DNA from: Sciurus carolinensis | Taxonomy: Eukaryota > Chordata > Mammalia > Rodentia > Sciuridae | Assembly (NCBI RefSeq): GCF_902686445.1 | Contig: NC_062214.1 | Span: forward strand, 45,269,454 to 45,333,453 | Reading direction: 5' to 3' | Length of the DNA stretch: 64,000 nucleotides | Shown here: piece after piece, positions 33,397 to 46,616 of the stretch | Layout of the letters: each line of letters opens with the position of its first letter | How positions within the stretch are numbered: the stretch's first letter is position 1 | The notes under the pieces: generated by a model | Told to the model about the DNA's origin: nothing | What the model saw: the letters and a program-made list of their open reading frames with translations, nothing else | The model's database searches: none | Made by a program: the position numbers and the translations under genes

Positions 33397-34207
33397 CAAA
33401 GCCCTCAGGTGACTAAGACACTTTCTCGGTAACAAATGGGAAAATACATCTGAACTGAGTGTAAGTTTCCAGATCCCAAACAGGGAAAAGTTCAGGGCCT
33501 TATCATTCACTCCCCCTCACTCTCTTCATCAGGTACCAAGTCCAACACCAAATTGGACTAGGTTGTTTGGGAAGTCAGTGATCATGATTAAGTAGCAAAA
33601 TGGGATGAGAGACCAAGAAGGTACAAAGAATAAATAGAAACTCATTAATTCCTGATGTCCAGAGTCAAATTTTAGACTTATTGTTTTTGTATACTATTTA
33701 TCTAAATTCGAACCAAGAGAGTTATTGATCAACTACTATAGCTAAATTGTAATCGTAGTTTTGTGTCTTCCCATTCTTTTCTATGTACTGAAAATTGGTC
33801 TTTCCAGGATCTATGTGAAAACTGCAACTCATGTAATCATTAATATTAAATATTTTTCAAATTATTCTGCGGTTTACTATTGCTGAGCTTATGTACATCA
33901 CAGGGCACATTAAATCAATATATATTAAATGACTGCAGTTAGTCACTTATTCATTCATAAATATCTACAGCACAATTAGGTACATGTCCAATATAATGTT
34001 TTCAATTTAACTAAAGTATTATGCACCCAAATTTTAAAATTCTATCCTTGTTTTCTTCAACTTTTTATAAATAAACCTCGTTTTCTATCTTCTTGAACAG
34101 ATTACTCATTATTTATAAAAATCACAATTTACTCTTTCTCCTCAGCCTCAGTCCAGCCCCCTCTGTCTCTTCCTAAATTGTTTTTTTGTTTTTGTTTTGT
34201 TTTTTTT

Positions 34208-34370
34208 GGGGGGGGGAGTTGAACCCAGGTGCGCTTAATCACTGAGCCACATTCCCAGCTCTTTTTCATATTTTATTTAGAGACAGGGTCTCACTGAGTT
34301 GCTTAGGTCCTCACTTCTGAGGCTGACTTTGAAATTCTAATACTCCTGCCTCCCCCTCCTGAACCACCTA
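34208..34370 (-). mobile_element. B1-dID dimeric SINE
   Basis: On the plus strand: G-run, AGTTGAACCCAGGTGCGCTT, ACTGAGCCACATTCCCAGC (ID half), then ATTTAGAGACAGGGTCTCAC (B1 half), truncated at the far end. A poly(T)-rich tract precedes it, consistent with a reversed A tail. Confidence 0.85.
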
Positions 34371-35175
34371 AATTGTTTCTATTACTAATAGCAAAAGAAA
34401 AATATCAGGAAGACCCTTTCTATCTAATTCCAACCAACTCTTGCCCATATACTCAATCTTTGCTATTGGAGATTATTCCTTTGCCTTTTTAACTTCAATA
34501 ATTGGAATCATTATAGATGTTTAGTTGGATAGTACTGTAGTTTCTGGATAACCTAAGTTATCCTAAAAATATAGTTATCTTAAAACTTTATTTCCTGATT
34601 TCTCATTCATCAAAGACTTTTTCAGTTTTGGAGGATTTACTTTCACAGATTAACTAACATATCATGTGCCCACATATTAATCTAATTGTCATGAATATTA
34701 CATTAATTTGAATGTATGGGAAAATTCAGTTTTTTCCTATCAGAGATGATCATTGTGTCTATTCTTAGAAGTAAGAACACTTAAGAAGTCAGCCATAATG
34801 TGGATCTTCATGTAGTTGCTAATGCCACAAAAAGCCAAGCCCTTATAGACCCACATGACAGAGAACCTGCTTTTATTGATCACAGGGCCCTCTACATTCT
34901 TATTTTCAAAAACAATATAAACCTACAATCTAATAAACTCAAGCTTTTCCTCATATCAACTTTCATCCTAAATTTTCTATTTAATCTCTGTTTAATATGC
35001 ATATTGTGCCCCTGTGAATCTACAACTACCTAAAATTTCTAAGAAAAGTTGACAATGCTTCATAGGAATGAAATATAAAATTCAATGCTAAAAGAACAAG
35101 AAACCCCAATGTCTCTGTTTTCCAGATGATATATAACTGTATACATTTAAAGCTCATATTATTTTCTCCTCCAGA

Positions 35176-35228
35176 AATATTTCCTATTAGTTTCTATCCT
35201 AATGGAAAATATTTCCTATTAGTTTCTT
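35176..35228 (+). repeat. Short tandem duplication, 32-bp period
   Basis: AAATATTTCCTATTAGTTTC occurs at 35176 and again at 35208. Confidence 0.85.
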
Positions 35229-35615
35229 CTCCTTCCAAACATCTGTCAAGAAAAGAGATTTAATACATAGCTTTAAACTTGACTATAAATCATTTTATAT
35301 GAGAATTTCACTTAAGGACAGACTTTTAAAAAATTCTGTAAATGTACCAGCCATTTTGATATGTCTGATGGATACCTGATAACAAAGTAATGCCTAAAGT
35401 GAGAGACACTCAATCATTTTTCTAAATTTATTCAAGCAAATGTTTTCACAGCTGTGCATTTTAACTGTGCATTTTAACTATGAGGTCATCAGCTTTGGAT
35501 ATATTTTTTTATTTTTTATAACTGAAGCAATTAACATTTCAGCATTGAATTATGGATACATATCAACCTTAGAAAAATACAACCCCAAAGGTAAGTACCA
35601 TAAGAACTTGCAAAA

Positions 35616-35618
<3 letters not shown>

Positions 35619-35649
<31 letters not shown>
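35619..35649 (+). repeat. 31-nt poly(A) tract
   Basis: A long pure A run that could be the tail of a retroposed sequence, but no SINE or recognisable transcript precedes it. Confidence 0.85.
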
Positions 35650-35651
<2 letters not shown>

Positions 35652-35724
35652 TTTTTTTGAAAGATAATGTTCAAAAATATCAGAAATCATGGAAACTGAG
35701 CAGAGTTTTTGATTTTAGATTGGT

Positions 35725-35800
35725 GCTAGGGATTGGGCCCAGTTCCTTATGCATTCTAAATATGCATTTGCCAATGAGCTATACACATAATCCTAGAAAC
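35725..35800 (-). mobile_element. Very degenerate ID-type SINE
   Basis: 'GGTGCTAGGGATTGGGCCCA' followed by 'CCAATGAGCTATACACATAA' keeps the reversed ID order, with many changes. Confidence 0.5.
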
Positions 35801-36339
35801 TTAAATAGAAGATAATGTACAAAGTTTAGAGAGAGTTAAAATTACTCGCAATAAAAAGTCTGCAAAAGTTTGCTCGTTCCTTTACATCTGCTCCCAAAGA
35901 CAAAGCACCACCATTGGGTTTAATATCACATCAGATTTACTCCTTAATTTAGAACTGAGTGTTTTGATTTTTTTTTTTAAAGGGAATGGAACTTTTAAAA
36001 TGTCAACAAAACTCAAACACAATGGAGAAATTTATCACACTGTTTTACTTGGTAATTCCTATAATTTTCTAGAAAAATAATGAATCTCAAAGTAATTACT
36101 AGGAAACATAATAATTTTGGGAAAACATGACACAAGAATACAGATTTTTTTTCTAATCCACATAAATATGTCCTAAATTGAGACTACTTTTGCCTGGTAT
36201 TTTAGGCAGGATCTATAGTTGTGAACAGTAGAAATTGACTAACTATGTAAGCAAAAGATGATTCATTGATAGAATGTCAGGAGAAAAAAAATATCAGTGG
36301 AGACCCAGGCTTGGGAAATAATTTGAAAATTATTAATGT

Positions 36340-36661
36340 GTTACATGCTTGGTCCTTAATCCATGGCAATGTTGGGAGGTAGTGGGACCTTTAAGAGGTG
36401 GGGCCTAGTGGGAGCATGCCTCCAAAAGGAATACTGGAACCCCAGCCCTTTTCTCTTCCTTTCTTGACCTGGCCATGATGAGGTTATTGGTTTTGCCACA
36501 CGCTCCTACCGTGATGCACTGCCTTTCCACAGACCCAAAAGCAATGTGGTCAATCGATCATGGATTGAAACCTCCAAAACTGTGAGTAAAAATAGACCTT
36601 TTCTCTTTGCAAGCTTATTATCTCAGGTATATTTTTATAGGAACAAAAAGCTAACGTGTAC
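36340..36661 (+). mobile_element. MaLR-type LTR, partial
   Basis: 'AATGTTGGGAGGTAGTGGGA', 'GGTGGGGCCTAGTGGGAGCA', 'TCCAAAACTGTGAGTAAAAA' and 'GGAACAAAAAGCTAACGTG' are ordered MaLR landmarks. Confidence 0.75.
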
Positions 36662-36679
36662 CCCCTTATATTCTAAAAT

Positions 36680-36764
36680 TTTTTTCCCCACAGTGCTGGG
36701 AATCAAACTCAGGGCCTCATGCCTGCTAGGCAAGCAGTTTACCACCAAGTCACATTCCTAACCC
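36680..36764 (-). mobile_element. ID-type SINE
   Basis: Plus strand: poly-T/C, AGTGCTGGGAATCAAACTCA, GGGCCTCATGCCTGCTAGGC, CAAGTCACATTCCTAACCCC. Confidence 0.85.
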
Positions 36765-36765
36765 C

Positions 36766-36905
36766 ACTAGCTGTGCAATCTTAAAGGGGTGATAATTCTT
36801 CAAGTCTCAGTTTCCTACATCTATGGATGAAGATAAACTTGCATTAAGCTATTTATTCTAAAGATTAAATGAACCCCAAAATAATTAAACACAATGCCCA
36901 GTACA
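36766..36905 (+). mobile_element. MIR SINE
   Basis: 'AGCTGTGCAATCTTAAAGGG', 'TCAAGTCTCAGTTTCCTACA' and 'AAACACAATGCCCAGTACA' follow MIR. Confidence 0.6.
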
Positions 36906-37611
36906 AATTTTGTTTTTCTCTTCTTCCCCACTTCCCAGAAAATATGAACAAGGCAATTTTTATTTGCTAAGATTGTCCACTCTTGCTCACTTTACTTATA
37001 AATGTGTTGAATGGGAGGGATTTATGCAGCTGTGATTTCCCATAGTTTTACATAGCTCACACTGGGTACCTGCAGAACAGGTTGAAGCAATGTCCCAGAA
37101 ATCTTTGCTTTCCACATGTTTTATTTACACTCTTTGGTAAAGAGAGATACTTTCACCGATACCCCCATTGTACCAGGTAAGTGGACCATACATGATACTG
37201 GATTAAGGAAGCTGACAAAGACTTTTGGACCTAAATGTGTGACTCAATATTTTGTTCCAGGTTGTATTTTATCTTCTCTGGTTATCATAATAACAAACCC
37301 ATGAATAAGTGTATTGGTACTTTCAAACATTGATGTGATAACTCAGATTATTGAAAATCATATTATATATAAATCGGATAACTTCAGCTATAGCCATGAT
37401 ATAACTATAGTTATAGTGTAGTACAGATATATAGAATATTTACAGTACATTGAAATAATACTCAGAGACTAAAAAGTTTGGCGTGAATAATAATCTATCC
37501 AAAATAGATCAATTGACATTTTTTTCAATTGCTTAAATGTTCATTTTAAAATCAAAAGAACAGAATTCTGTCCTTGAACATCTTCACAATCCCAGTTTTT
37601 GTTCACTTACT

Positions 37612-37725
37612 CATTATAGCTCAATGGTGGAGCATTGCCTTGCATGCAGAAGGCCTTGGGTTTGATCCCTAGCATCACAGAGACACAGACAAACACACAC
37701 ACACATGTGCGTGTGCACACACACA
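37612..37725 (+). mobile_element. ID-type SINE (5' truncated) with CA-rich tail
   Basis: TAGCTCAATGGTGGAGCA, TTGCCTTGCATGCAGAAG and GGGTTTGATCCCTAGCATCA, followed by an ACACAC repeat. Confidence 0.8.
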
Positions 37726-39560
37726 TGCATGGAATTCAATGTATTATTTATATGGTTTATATCTCTCTTGCTTTGGAAAGTGAAATCCTAATAAATAGCA
37801 ACTGTATTTAGCTAACTTAAATATGTCACATTAACTTGAAACTTAGTTGGAAAATAACAGTAGACTTAAAACTTTTGCTGGCAATCTTGATTCAAGAAAG
37901 TGAGCAGACATTCTTGGTTGTTCTCTCAATCCCTATGAACACCTGTGACTCTCTAGCCATAGGCTTTTGTTGTTGTCATTGTTGTTTGTTGTTATTGTTT
38001 CATCATGGGGAAGTATTTGGTCCATTCACAGGGCAAGCTGAACATACTAAAGGGTTAATGCTTTCAGAAGCAGTACTCAACCAATGACAGACCAGGGAGT
38101 TGATGGGAAAAAATCCTAGTTCCTTAACTTTTGGGGAGAGAGAACGCTGAGGAATTGACTCTATAGCCTCCTATCCCAGGGTCCCAGTGGGAATGCCTGC
38201 AGTGGCCCACAGTGGTTACAGTTGTCTCTTGGTATTCTGAGACCTCCTGTGGATACCCAGTTCCCAAGATGGCACAAATTATTGATTCATTTTCCTATAA
38301 GTGAATATCTAGCTCTTCTAATTGTTTTGTTTGGAGTTCATGCTATAAAAAATATTCCTGTCAATACGTAGTTCACATGCATGTGTATGTGGCTGCTAGG
38401 ATGTGGGAGTGGGCTTGCTGGTTGCAAAACGCCAAATCTCCAATAGTGGTCTCCTCTGGGTAGGGATGTTTGTAGAGGGTCTTTGGAAGAAATGTGATTA
38501 CTCAATGACTTGATTTCATAATGCCTGTGCTTCTTTGTGTGTCTGAAATATATTGTTCATGATTTTAAAATATGTAATCTACTCTTTGAATTGGACCAGA
38601 CACAACCCTTTTCTGGAATTAGTTTTGTTGCTTTTACTAGCTTTAAAGTTTCTCTTAAGCATGCTGTAATGATGGATGCATCTAAGAAGCATATACTAAG
38701 GAAATATAGAATCAGTTTTGTACAAATTTAGTAAACATATCAGTAGAAAAAAATGAGTTGTTTGTGACCAATATGAAGTTTTTCTCTGACTTTAAGCTTT
38801 ATTTTTCTTCCCCCCAACTTTTAAAGAAAACCTGCATTCAGAATATTGACTTATGCACCATTCTCACCTCCTGGAGAATTCAGGATTAACCTTAACCATT
38901 GGACACTGAAACCAAGTTGCTCCATGAGAAAAAAATGGTCAGGTTCATTTCGGGTTCTCATCCTTTGTTATTTCGAGTCAATAAAAATAGTTGGCCAGGA
39001 AAGTGACTCAGGATCTGGCTTGTTTTGTCTTACTTGATTAAAATAATAGCAGATTTATTTGGCTTGTGTGATTCCTTTTCATCTCTATATTTTTGCTGGA
39101 AATTAGATAAATGCCTATTATTCCTTTCTCACCTCTAATCAGTTGACTCTGAGCCAAAAATTACTTTCACCAACTTGAAGTGATTGCACACAAGATTTCT
39201 GAATAAGATAATCCTGGTTTTCCCTCACTTCCTCACCAAAAATTCCATCCATGAAGGTATATCTCAAAAATAGAAAATGAGCACAGTGACCATGTGAGTT
39301 TCCATGAGCAGGAGTCAAAGCTATGATTCAGCTGTTTTGCGGGCACTGATTACCTAATCAAGGCAGTAACAACTCCGCTGCTATTTTGAGGTGATACCCT
39401 GAATAATAATTTTTTTTTTCTCTTTTTGAGTGTTCCCTCTAGTTTAGAGATCTCAGAGTGTTTTAAAATATTCATGAGACATGAAGGCAGTTCTATGCCT
39501 GCAGATATCAGGCCAACCACAGTTTGTCTTTACTCAATTAGAAATAATACTTTAAAAATA

Positions 39561-39640
39561 CTGGGGTTAGAGGTATAGATCAGTGATAGAGTGCTTAGTC
39601 CTGGGTTCAGTCCCCAACACACATGCACATACACACATAA
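39561..39640 (+). mobile_element. ID-type SINE with internal deletion
   Basis: CTGGGGTTAGAGGTATAGAT and AGTGATAGAGTGCTTA, then directly GTCCTGGGTTCAGTCCCCAA. The segment between boxes A and B is shortened. Confidence 0.75.
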
Positions 39641-39699
39641 ATACTAATAATAAAATTCAGTAAGTTCATAATATATGTGAGTCACTATTTCTAAGTGTT

Positions 39700-39880
39700 T
39701 TATTACATAATCTCATTTAATACACACAGTATCATTTATGAGATAGAGACTTAGTATTCCAATTGCACAGATGAGGAGACCAAGATCCAGAGAAGTTAAG
39801 TAATTTGGCTTAAGTTATAGAGTTAATAAGTGCTAGAGCTAGGTTTTAAACTCAAACAGCCTGACTCTTTCTTATGTATT
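39700..39880 (-). mobile_element. MIR SINE, reverse
   Basis: 'CAATTGCACAGATGAGGAGA', 'CCAGAGAAGTTAAGTAATTT' and 'GTTAATAAGTGCTAGAGCTA' are strong reversed MIR landmarks. Confidence 0.8.
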
Positions 39881-40466
39881 CTTGGCTCCTTTGTTCTACT
39901 GAGGTTCAGGGAGGTCAGATAATGTTACAGGGCAATTGAATTGTCATCTTCTTGTGAAGCCATTGTTAATTACTGCTTTTCTAGGAAAAAAAAAAAAGTT
40001 TTAATTCCTTAATCAAGACCCCTCTTTAGATTATTGGCAATTCATTCAAGAACCCATTTTTCCCACCTACCCGGCTACCTTTGAAGTTAAAACCAAGAGT
40101 ATTAGAGGAGTTAGAAGGTATCCATAAAGTTGCTGCCTCTGAAGCAGAAATAAGGGTCATCTAGAGATCAAATGTTAGAGCTAAAAAAGACAAATTTATC
40201 AGCTGTTGTTGGGTGACTTCAAGTCAGAAATGATGTAGAATTTTCTACTTTAGAGCAAAAAGATAATAAAACATACAGGAATAACCACTGGAGTGGATGC
40301 TATAAATGTGATAGTTTAAGAACCTTGATTCAAATGATGTTTTCTTTTTCCTCTGGCAGAAGCACCAGGCTCTTCTGACAAGGCTGAGTGTGATTCGTAG
40401 TAGAGGATCAAAACTTTTCATATAAAATCCCAGTGTGGAGCTGGTGGGTGCACATCTGAGAACTTG

Positions 40467-40831
40467 TGTTTTTATGGTTTGGATCTTAAATGTGCCCTAA
40501 AAGCTCATGTGTTGAAGGTTTGGCCCCCAGCTGATGGGGCTATTGGAGATGGAGTCTAGTTGGAGGAAGCAAGTCACTGGGGGCATGCCCTTGAAGGACA
40601 TGTTTGAAAGCCAGCCCTTTCTCTCTTTTTCTTCTCTGTTGCCATATGCTAAGCAGCTTTGCTCCAACATGTTCCCCACTGATATTCTGCCTCACAAGCC
40701 CAAGAGTAATGAATGGAGTCAGCTGACCACAGACTGAACCTCTGAAACTAGGTGCCAAAAAACCTTTCCTCTTTTTAAATTGCTCATCTCAGGTGTCTCG
40801 TCACCATGATGCAAAGTGGACTAACCCACTT
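40467..40831 (+). mobile_element. MaLR-type LTR
   Basis: 'TATGGTTTGGATCTTAAATG', 'AAAGCTCATGTGTTGAAGG', 'GTCACTGGGGGCATGCCCTT' and 'AAGTGGACTAACCCA' run from end to end. No clean target-site duplication was found. Confidence 0.8.
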
Positions 40832-40889
40832 ATGCTTAGGAGGAACTTCTGCTGATGAGCACCATCACTTTTAGCGATAAACAGCATCC

Positions 40890-41350
40890 TATAGCCTACA
40901 AAGGCCTTTACTACGGCCTCCTGCTACCTCTTGGAAAGTCTTTGCTCAAGTTCTTTACCTTATCCATTCCACTCAGTCCACCCTGGTTTTCTTTGTTTCT
41001 TTAGAACCTTCCCACTTCAAGGTTTTGTACGTGCTGTTACCTTGACTGGAAGTGGAATTCCAGCTCTGCATCTCCAACTCCCTATTCCCCAGTCTCCGTT
41101 TCAACCTCCCTACCTGCAGGGGCCTTTCTGGGTCCCAGGACTAAAGGAGTGCCCAGCCACCTCCATGCCTCTGACATCAACAGGCTTTATTTTCCTCCTG
41201 GGACTTTGGAAATCTGAAATGATCCTATTTAGCTTGGTGCAGATGACTCTGCAAGGAAAGCTACCTCTACAATGGTAGCTCCCTGAGGGCCAGGGTACTG
41301 TTTTTATTTACTGCTGTTAAGAGCACCTGGCATGTAAAGGGCAATCAGTC
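40890..41350 (+). mobile_element. L2 LINE 3' portion
   Basis: 'AGGTTTTGTACGTGCTGTTA' and the tail 'TGAGGGCCAGGGTACTGTTT', 'AAGAGCACCTGGCATGTAAA' and 'TCAATATGTGTTAAACAACTGA' (first 20 bases diagnostic) follow L2 in order. Confidence 0.7.
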
Positions 41351-41369
41351 AATATGTGTTAAACAACTG

Positions 41370-41650
41370 AACTCCATCTGCATATGGCAATCTTGGCATG
41401 TGAGTTTTCATGTTTGTGAAAACTGGGCTCTTGAGTCTTGTGCGACATGAATGGGAACAAAATGTCATCTCCAAAACCATGTAAAATATCCATCAACAAG
41501 AAAAAAGGATGAACAAATAGTACAGTCATGCCATGGGAAATAAGAATGAGAGAACTCTCTGAGGGGATGGAAAGATTCTGTACTTTGTTTTGGGTACACA
41601 GGTGTATACATTTGTCAAAAAACATACAACTGGATATTGAAAAACCTTCT
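41370..41650 (+). mobile_element. Old L1 3' UTR fragment
   Basis: 'GAACAAATAGTACAGTCATG' and 'GGTACACAGGTGTATACATT' fit the L1 3' end in order. It is followed directly by an ID SINE. Confidence 0.5.
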
Positions 41651-41654
41651 ATTT

Positions 41655-41725
41655 TGGGGACTAGGAATGTAGTTTTGCACTTGTCTAACATGCAAAGCCC
41701 TGGGTTAAATCCCCAGCATTGGGAG
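41655..41725 (+). mobile_element. ID-type SINE, degenerate
   Basis: GGGGACTAGGAATGTAGTTT, CACTTGTCTAACATGCAAAG and CTGGGTTAAATCCCCAGCAT. Confidence 0.75.
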
Positions 41726-43029
41726 GAAGGGTAAGTAATGTATATTTTGTTGTATGTGAAAAATATGATATTTTTTAAAGTCCACTTTCAACAATCCCAG
41801 GGTAAAAACAATGCAATAAGCAATATCCTTAAAGAAGAATTAAAATTTCCAGAGTGTATATGGAGTAAAAACATAACAAATTACTTAAGACTTTCTGCTA
41901 TGACTCTTAGGAAATTCAACTCAAGCTGATGTCACGAAGAAAATGGAATTTATTAGTTCATGCAAATGAGAAGTCCAGGAAGGGAGTTGGGCTTCAGGGT
42001 TCAGGGTTGAGGTCTGACTGGGTCTCTTCAAGTCTCAGCTTTGCTCTGCTTTGTCTCTCAATTGGTTCGCTCGTAGCACTGTCTGAAGCAGGGTGGTCAT
42101 AGCGGTTCAGTGGCTCAGGCAAAAACCCTAAATTGATCCTCATTTGGCCCTGCTAACACTGTGGCAGGGGATGAAGGAAGACTGGATCTTAATGTGAGAA
42201 GATGAAGTATGCAAGGTTCCCCAAGGAAAATCAAGTACCGACATGCAAAGTAGAATGAATGACCATGAAAGGGAGCAAAAGGTCACAAAGGACTATTGCA
42301 ATATGAGAACAAAATGATGGATCGAAGTTTAGTCCCTCATGAACTACTTAAATGTCACCAATCACTCTATTGTGTGCCAAGAAAATAAATGTCCTGATAT
42401 TAGCTCATTACCTCCAGGTTGATGGGCTGGGGCATTATTTGTGTGAGGAATGTTTTTAATTGTGTATTCTTACTGAAACATCTAAAACCTGCCAGAAATG
42501 GAGCAAACATTAGGTCATCCTGTCTGTGCTTCCTCTTTTACACAAATGTATTATCACTTTATTCCAGGAAGAGCAAACACTTTCATTTTAGACAGCTGCC
42601 TGATAAAGGGACTTCCTCCCGTCACTAACCACTTGGCAGAGCAGTAGCTGGGTGCAGACCCTGATCCTGAGGAAGTAACATTTGATTGCCTGGCTGCCCA
42701 AGGGTTTTCACACACTAACAGCAAAGCCCCAGACCCAATTATCAGGTCATTTCTATTTACCCCACAGACAAAAGGGCATTTCCACTCTCCCTGGTGCCCT
42801 TCTTTAGAAGCATTTAAACTTTCAGAAACACTTTTTGATCCTTCATTTTTCAAAATCTGAATCACTGCTTTCAAGGAAGTAAAAGAGCATTGCAGATTTT
42901 CTCCTCTCTGGTTTTGACTAAGTTCAACTTTAGCTACTAGAGAAAGGTTCTAGTGCTCTTTACCTAGAATACTTAACCAAATGACTATTAAAATAATTTA
43001 TTAGAAAAGCAGAAGTAGATCATTATCAA

Positions 43030-43345
43030 AATGAGTTCTGCATGTATATTCCATATATCATATATAATAGAAATTATATATATATTATGAATATCAAAAT
43101 GAATTATAACATGAATATTATATGAGATGTGTAATATCTATAATTACACATATAGTGTATAGTGTTTAATTATACATTATGTAATATGTAAAATATAATA
43201 TTTATATCATATGTAGATATATATTCTATATATGTAATGTGTAGAATGTGTAGTATAGAATACATGTATTATATAATAATATTAATATAAAATATATATA
43301 TTATGTGTAATATATGAATATTAAGAATATTAAAATGAATTCTAG
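43030..43345 (+). repeat. Extremely AT-rich, TATA/ATAT-dense block
   Basis: About 300 bp with very few G or C, made of overlapping ATATAT, TATAAT and ATGTGTA motifs, a likely decayed AT microsatellite. Many short self-complementary runs. Confidence 0.85.
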
Positions 43346-43829
43346 ATGGTCAGGAATTAAAAACAAAACAAATTATTCTTAAAAACCAGAAGTATATCTA
43401 ATCAACATTTTAAAAAAAGAACAGTAAGTTAAAGTCTAATAACAAATTGGAAAAATATTTATAATAAATGTGATACACCACATATTTCTATTTCTAGGGT
43501 ATGCTGATCTCATTCTAGTTGAGGAAAAATTACCAAAATTTCAAGAGAAAAACGGACAAGCTTTTGATACTCAACTACACTACATGATGACCACCATTAA
43601 CAATAATACATGATATATTTCAAAATTGCTTAAAAAATTTTTTAATCTTATCACAAAAAAATGATGTTGGTGACTTGACAGATATGACAATTACCTTGTT
43701 CAGTCTTTCTACAATGTATGCATAGGTCAAAACAATGCATTGAATATAAATATACAAAATTTTAATTTTTCAATTAAAATATAATAATGAAAAAGAAAAA
43801 TGGACAAAGTATGTAAACAAAAAATTCAC

Positions 43830-44460
43830 AGAAGAAAATATCTATCTTGTTGCCAAGAAAAGAACTATAAATTAGACAAAATTAGGGTGTTATATTTCCT
43901 CCTTGGAGTTAGCAAAATGTTTTTTAAATGAATAGTTAAGTGACATACTGATATACCACTGGCCTGAGAATAAATTGGGACAGCCTTTCCAATAGGAAAC
44001 TTGGCTTTAAACAAATCTGCACTCTTTGTCCTTATAAGATGGTAGAAACCATCTTAAGGAAATAATAGAAAAATTGAAATATATGCATAGATGTCCATCA
44101 AAGGATTACTTATGTACAGAAATGACACTATTTGATAATATCAAAAACTATAACTAGGGGCTGAGGATATAGCTCAGTTGGTAGAGTGCTTGCCCTGCAA
44201 GCACGAAGTCCTGGGTTCAATCCCCAGCACCAAAAAAATATATATATATAACTAACTTAAGTGTGCAATGGGAAAATAAATAGATTATAGGTAAGTCAAT
44301 CAATGGAACATCATATGTGCAGCCACTAAAGCTATCTTACAAATCTACCATGCCAAGGAAATGCTAATATTTTAATGTTAGATTTTAAAAGGAAGACTAG
44401 AACATTGTATATGATACAGATAACTTCATCAACACATGCATGCATTCCAATTCTACAGAA
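43830..44460 (+). mobile_element. Old L1 3' end, split by an ID SINE
   Basis: 'CATCTTAAGGAAATAATAGA', 'TGCATAGATGTCCATCAAAG', then after the SINE 'CAATGGAACATCATATGTGC' and 'AGCCACTAAAGCTATCTTAC' follow the L1 3' end in order. Confidence 0.65.
44157..44240 (+). mobile_element. ID-type SINE
   Basis: GGGGCTGAGGATATAGCTCA, GTAGAGTGCTTGCCCTGCAA and GGGTTCAATCCCCAGCACCA, then A and AT repeats. TATAACTA is found on both sides and may be the target-site duplication. Confidence 0.9.
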
Positions 44461-46616
44461 TGCAGCAGAAAGACAACACAACCACCAAATGTTTACCTGC
44501 ACTTGTGCAGGCAATAATTTTATTTTCAGTGTTGTGTCTTTCCAGACTCATTGTAAGCACATGTATAACTTTTTGATAATAAAAATTATTTAAAATAGAA
44601 CAGATAAGAACTTGAATGACATTCTCTTAAATAAAATTTGTAAAGTAAAACTTGACAACTTTCTACCTAGATCATTCAGCTTCTTTATGAAAATGTCCTC
44701 TCTTTCAAGCCTACACAGGTCCACAGAGAAAGCTAAATATTTTCAACCAACTTTAGAGAGAAATTAGGTAGACACTAAGAGATTTATATTAATCCCTGTT
44801 GACAGGAGGTGTCATGACTAACTTCTAACAGGGTAATTAGAGTCTCTTTCTGCTGGGTAATTGCGTCTATGGATTAGGTTAGTCTGATTATATTTGAGTT
44901 TTCAGGTTTACTCTTTTGGGGGTCAGGGTTAAGGAGTTTAACATCACTAAAGTTGTCCAGGGTGGCTCATTAGGTTGTCCTCAACTGGCTTTAGTAAGAT
45001 GAGCAACTGCTTAGTGTCTGATCTTTGTATACCTGTGACAGCTTAGCTAGGCCAGCTCAGAATCACAACAGAATCCAATCTGCCATTTCCCAAACTTAGG
45101 GTGTGGTGAAGGTAGGCAAAATCAAGTGCCATGGTCTGGCCCCAAAGGGCTATAAAGTGTGAACTGAGAGAAAACATGGAATTAGAGGTGGCCCATTCCA
45201 TCAGAGACAGAGAAAGCCTACAGTGTTGGTTTATGTGCAGTTGGTAGGAGATCTTCTTTTCCCTGTTCCTTCACCTCAGTTTTCCATAAAGGTAGATTCT
45301 TAGACAAAGATTTGATGAAAGTAATTGATCTGGAAGGTGATAGAAGGAAGCACAGTAGAGGAATGGGAAAGGCAAGAGAAGAAGCCCTATATGTAGTATA
45401 TCAATGAGCAGGTTTTCAATTCCACTGGATAGCCGCAAGGAACTGTGTTGAACACAACTCATTGTTATTATTGCCCTACTGAGGGGCAAGGAAGCTGGGG
45501 TATTTAATCCAACAATTTCCATCCCTTGGCGGTTGAAGTTGATGCCTTGGACATTAATTCCAATTGACACTTATAAACTGATCCATGTTGCTTAGTTACC
45601 CTCCAGGCCACAGATCAGCTTGGTGACAAAAATGCAGGAAAGTGTGGGTGGTGCTGTTGGCAGATGATGGCAGATGGTACACCTAGCATCTGGCTACATC
45701 ACTCCACCCCAAAGTGCTTTACAGGAACCTGTTCCCCTAGTTTTCTCCCTTGAGCACTACATCACTTGGTCTGTACTCCTGGAGAGTGATTGTTTTATTT
45801 TCTTCTTCCATCTATCAATTCATCCATCCAACTGTTTTCATTGGAAAAGAAGGAAGAGTATGAGAAGAAAAAAATATGTAGAGTCCTGTCTGAAAGATAA
45901 AGAAGCAGAAAGGGGAACACTTCTAGATATTATCACATGAATAGTTTTGACCTGCTTTCATACAGCAAATTGAAATGAAGAGATTGATCTTGTACTAAAC
46001 AGACAAAAAGAAATGCATAAGAAAAGCAACAGAAATAATTTAAAGTTAGGTAAATCTACTTGTTAAATTTGATCATGTTTTAAATGTACAGGTAAACAGT
46101 ATTTAGTGAAAAAATCAGCATATTTTAATTAACATTTTTAAAAATTTTCATTGACAAATAAATTACAAAATAGTTACCAGATTGATACAGGGATTTCTTC
46201 ATATCCTTCAGTCAGTTTCCTCCACTGAACATCTCATATAACCATTGATCAATGATCAAAACCAGAAAAGCAACACTGATACAATGTTATAAACTCATTC
46301 ATATACCTTATTCAAATTTTGTCAACTGTCACAATAATGCCCACCCCACCCCTGCTTTTTTCTGACCTAGGACTCAATCAAAAACTTTACCCTGCATTAA
46401 GATATCCCATCTGTCAGTGCTCTCCCATCTGGGAGAGTTCCTCAGTTTTCCCTTAACTTCCATGACTTTCACATCTGAGGCATTCCAGAAAGTTATTTTA
46501 GAGGTTGTCTGATATTTGTCCATCATTAAGTTCAAATCATGCATTTGGGGCAAAAATATACAGATGTGATGTGTATCTTGTCAAAAGGTATAAAAATGAC
46601 AATAAATCGCCTTGGT

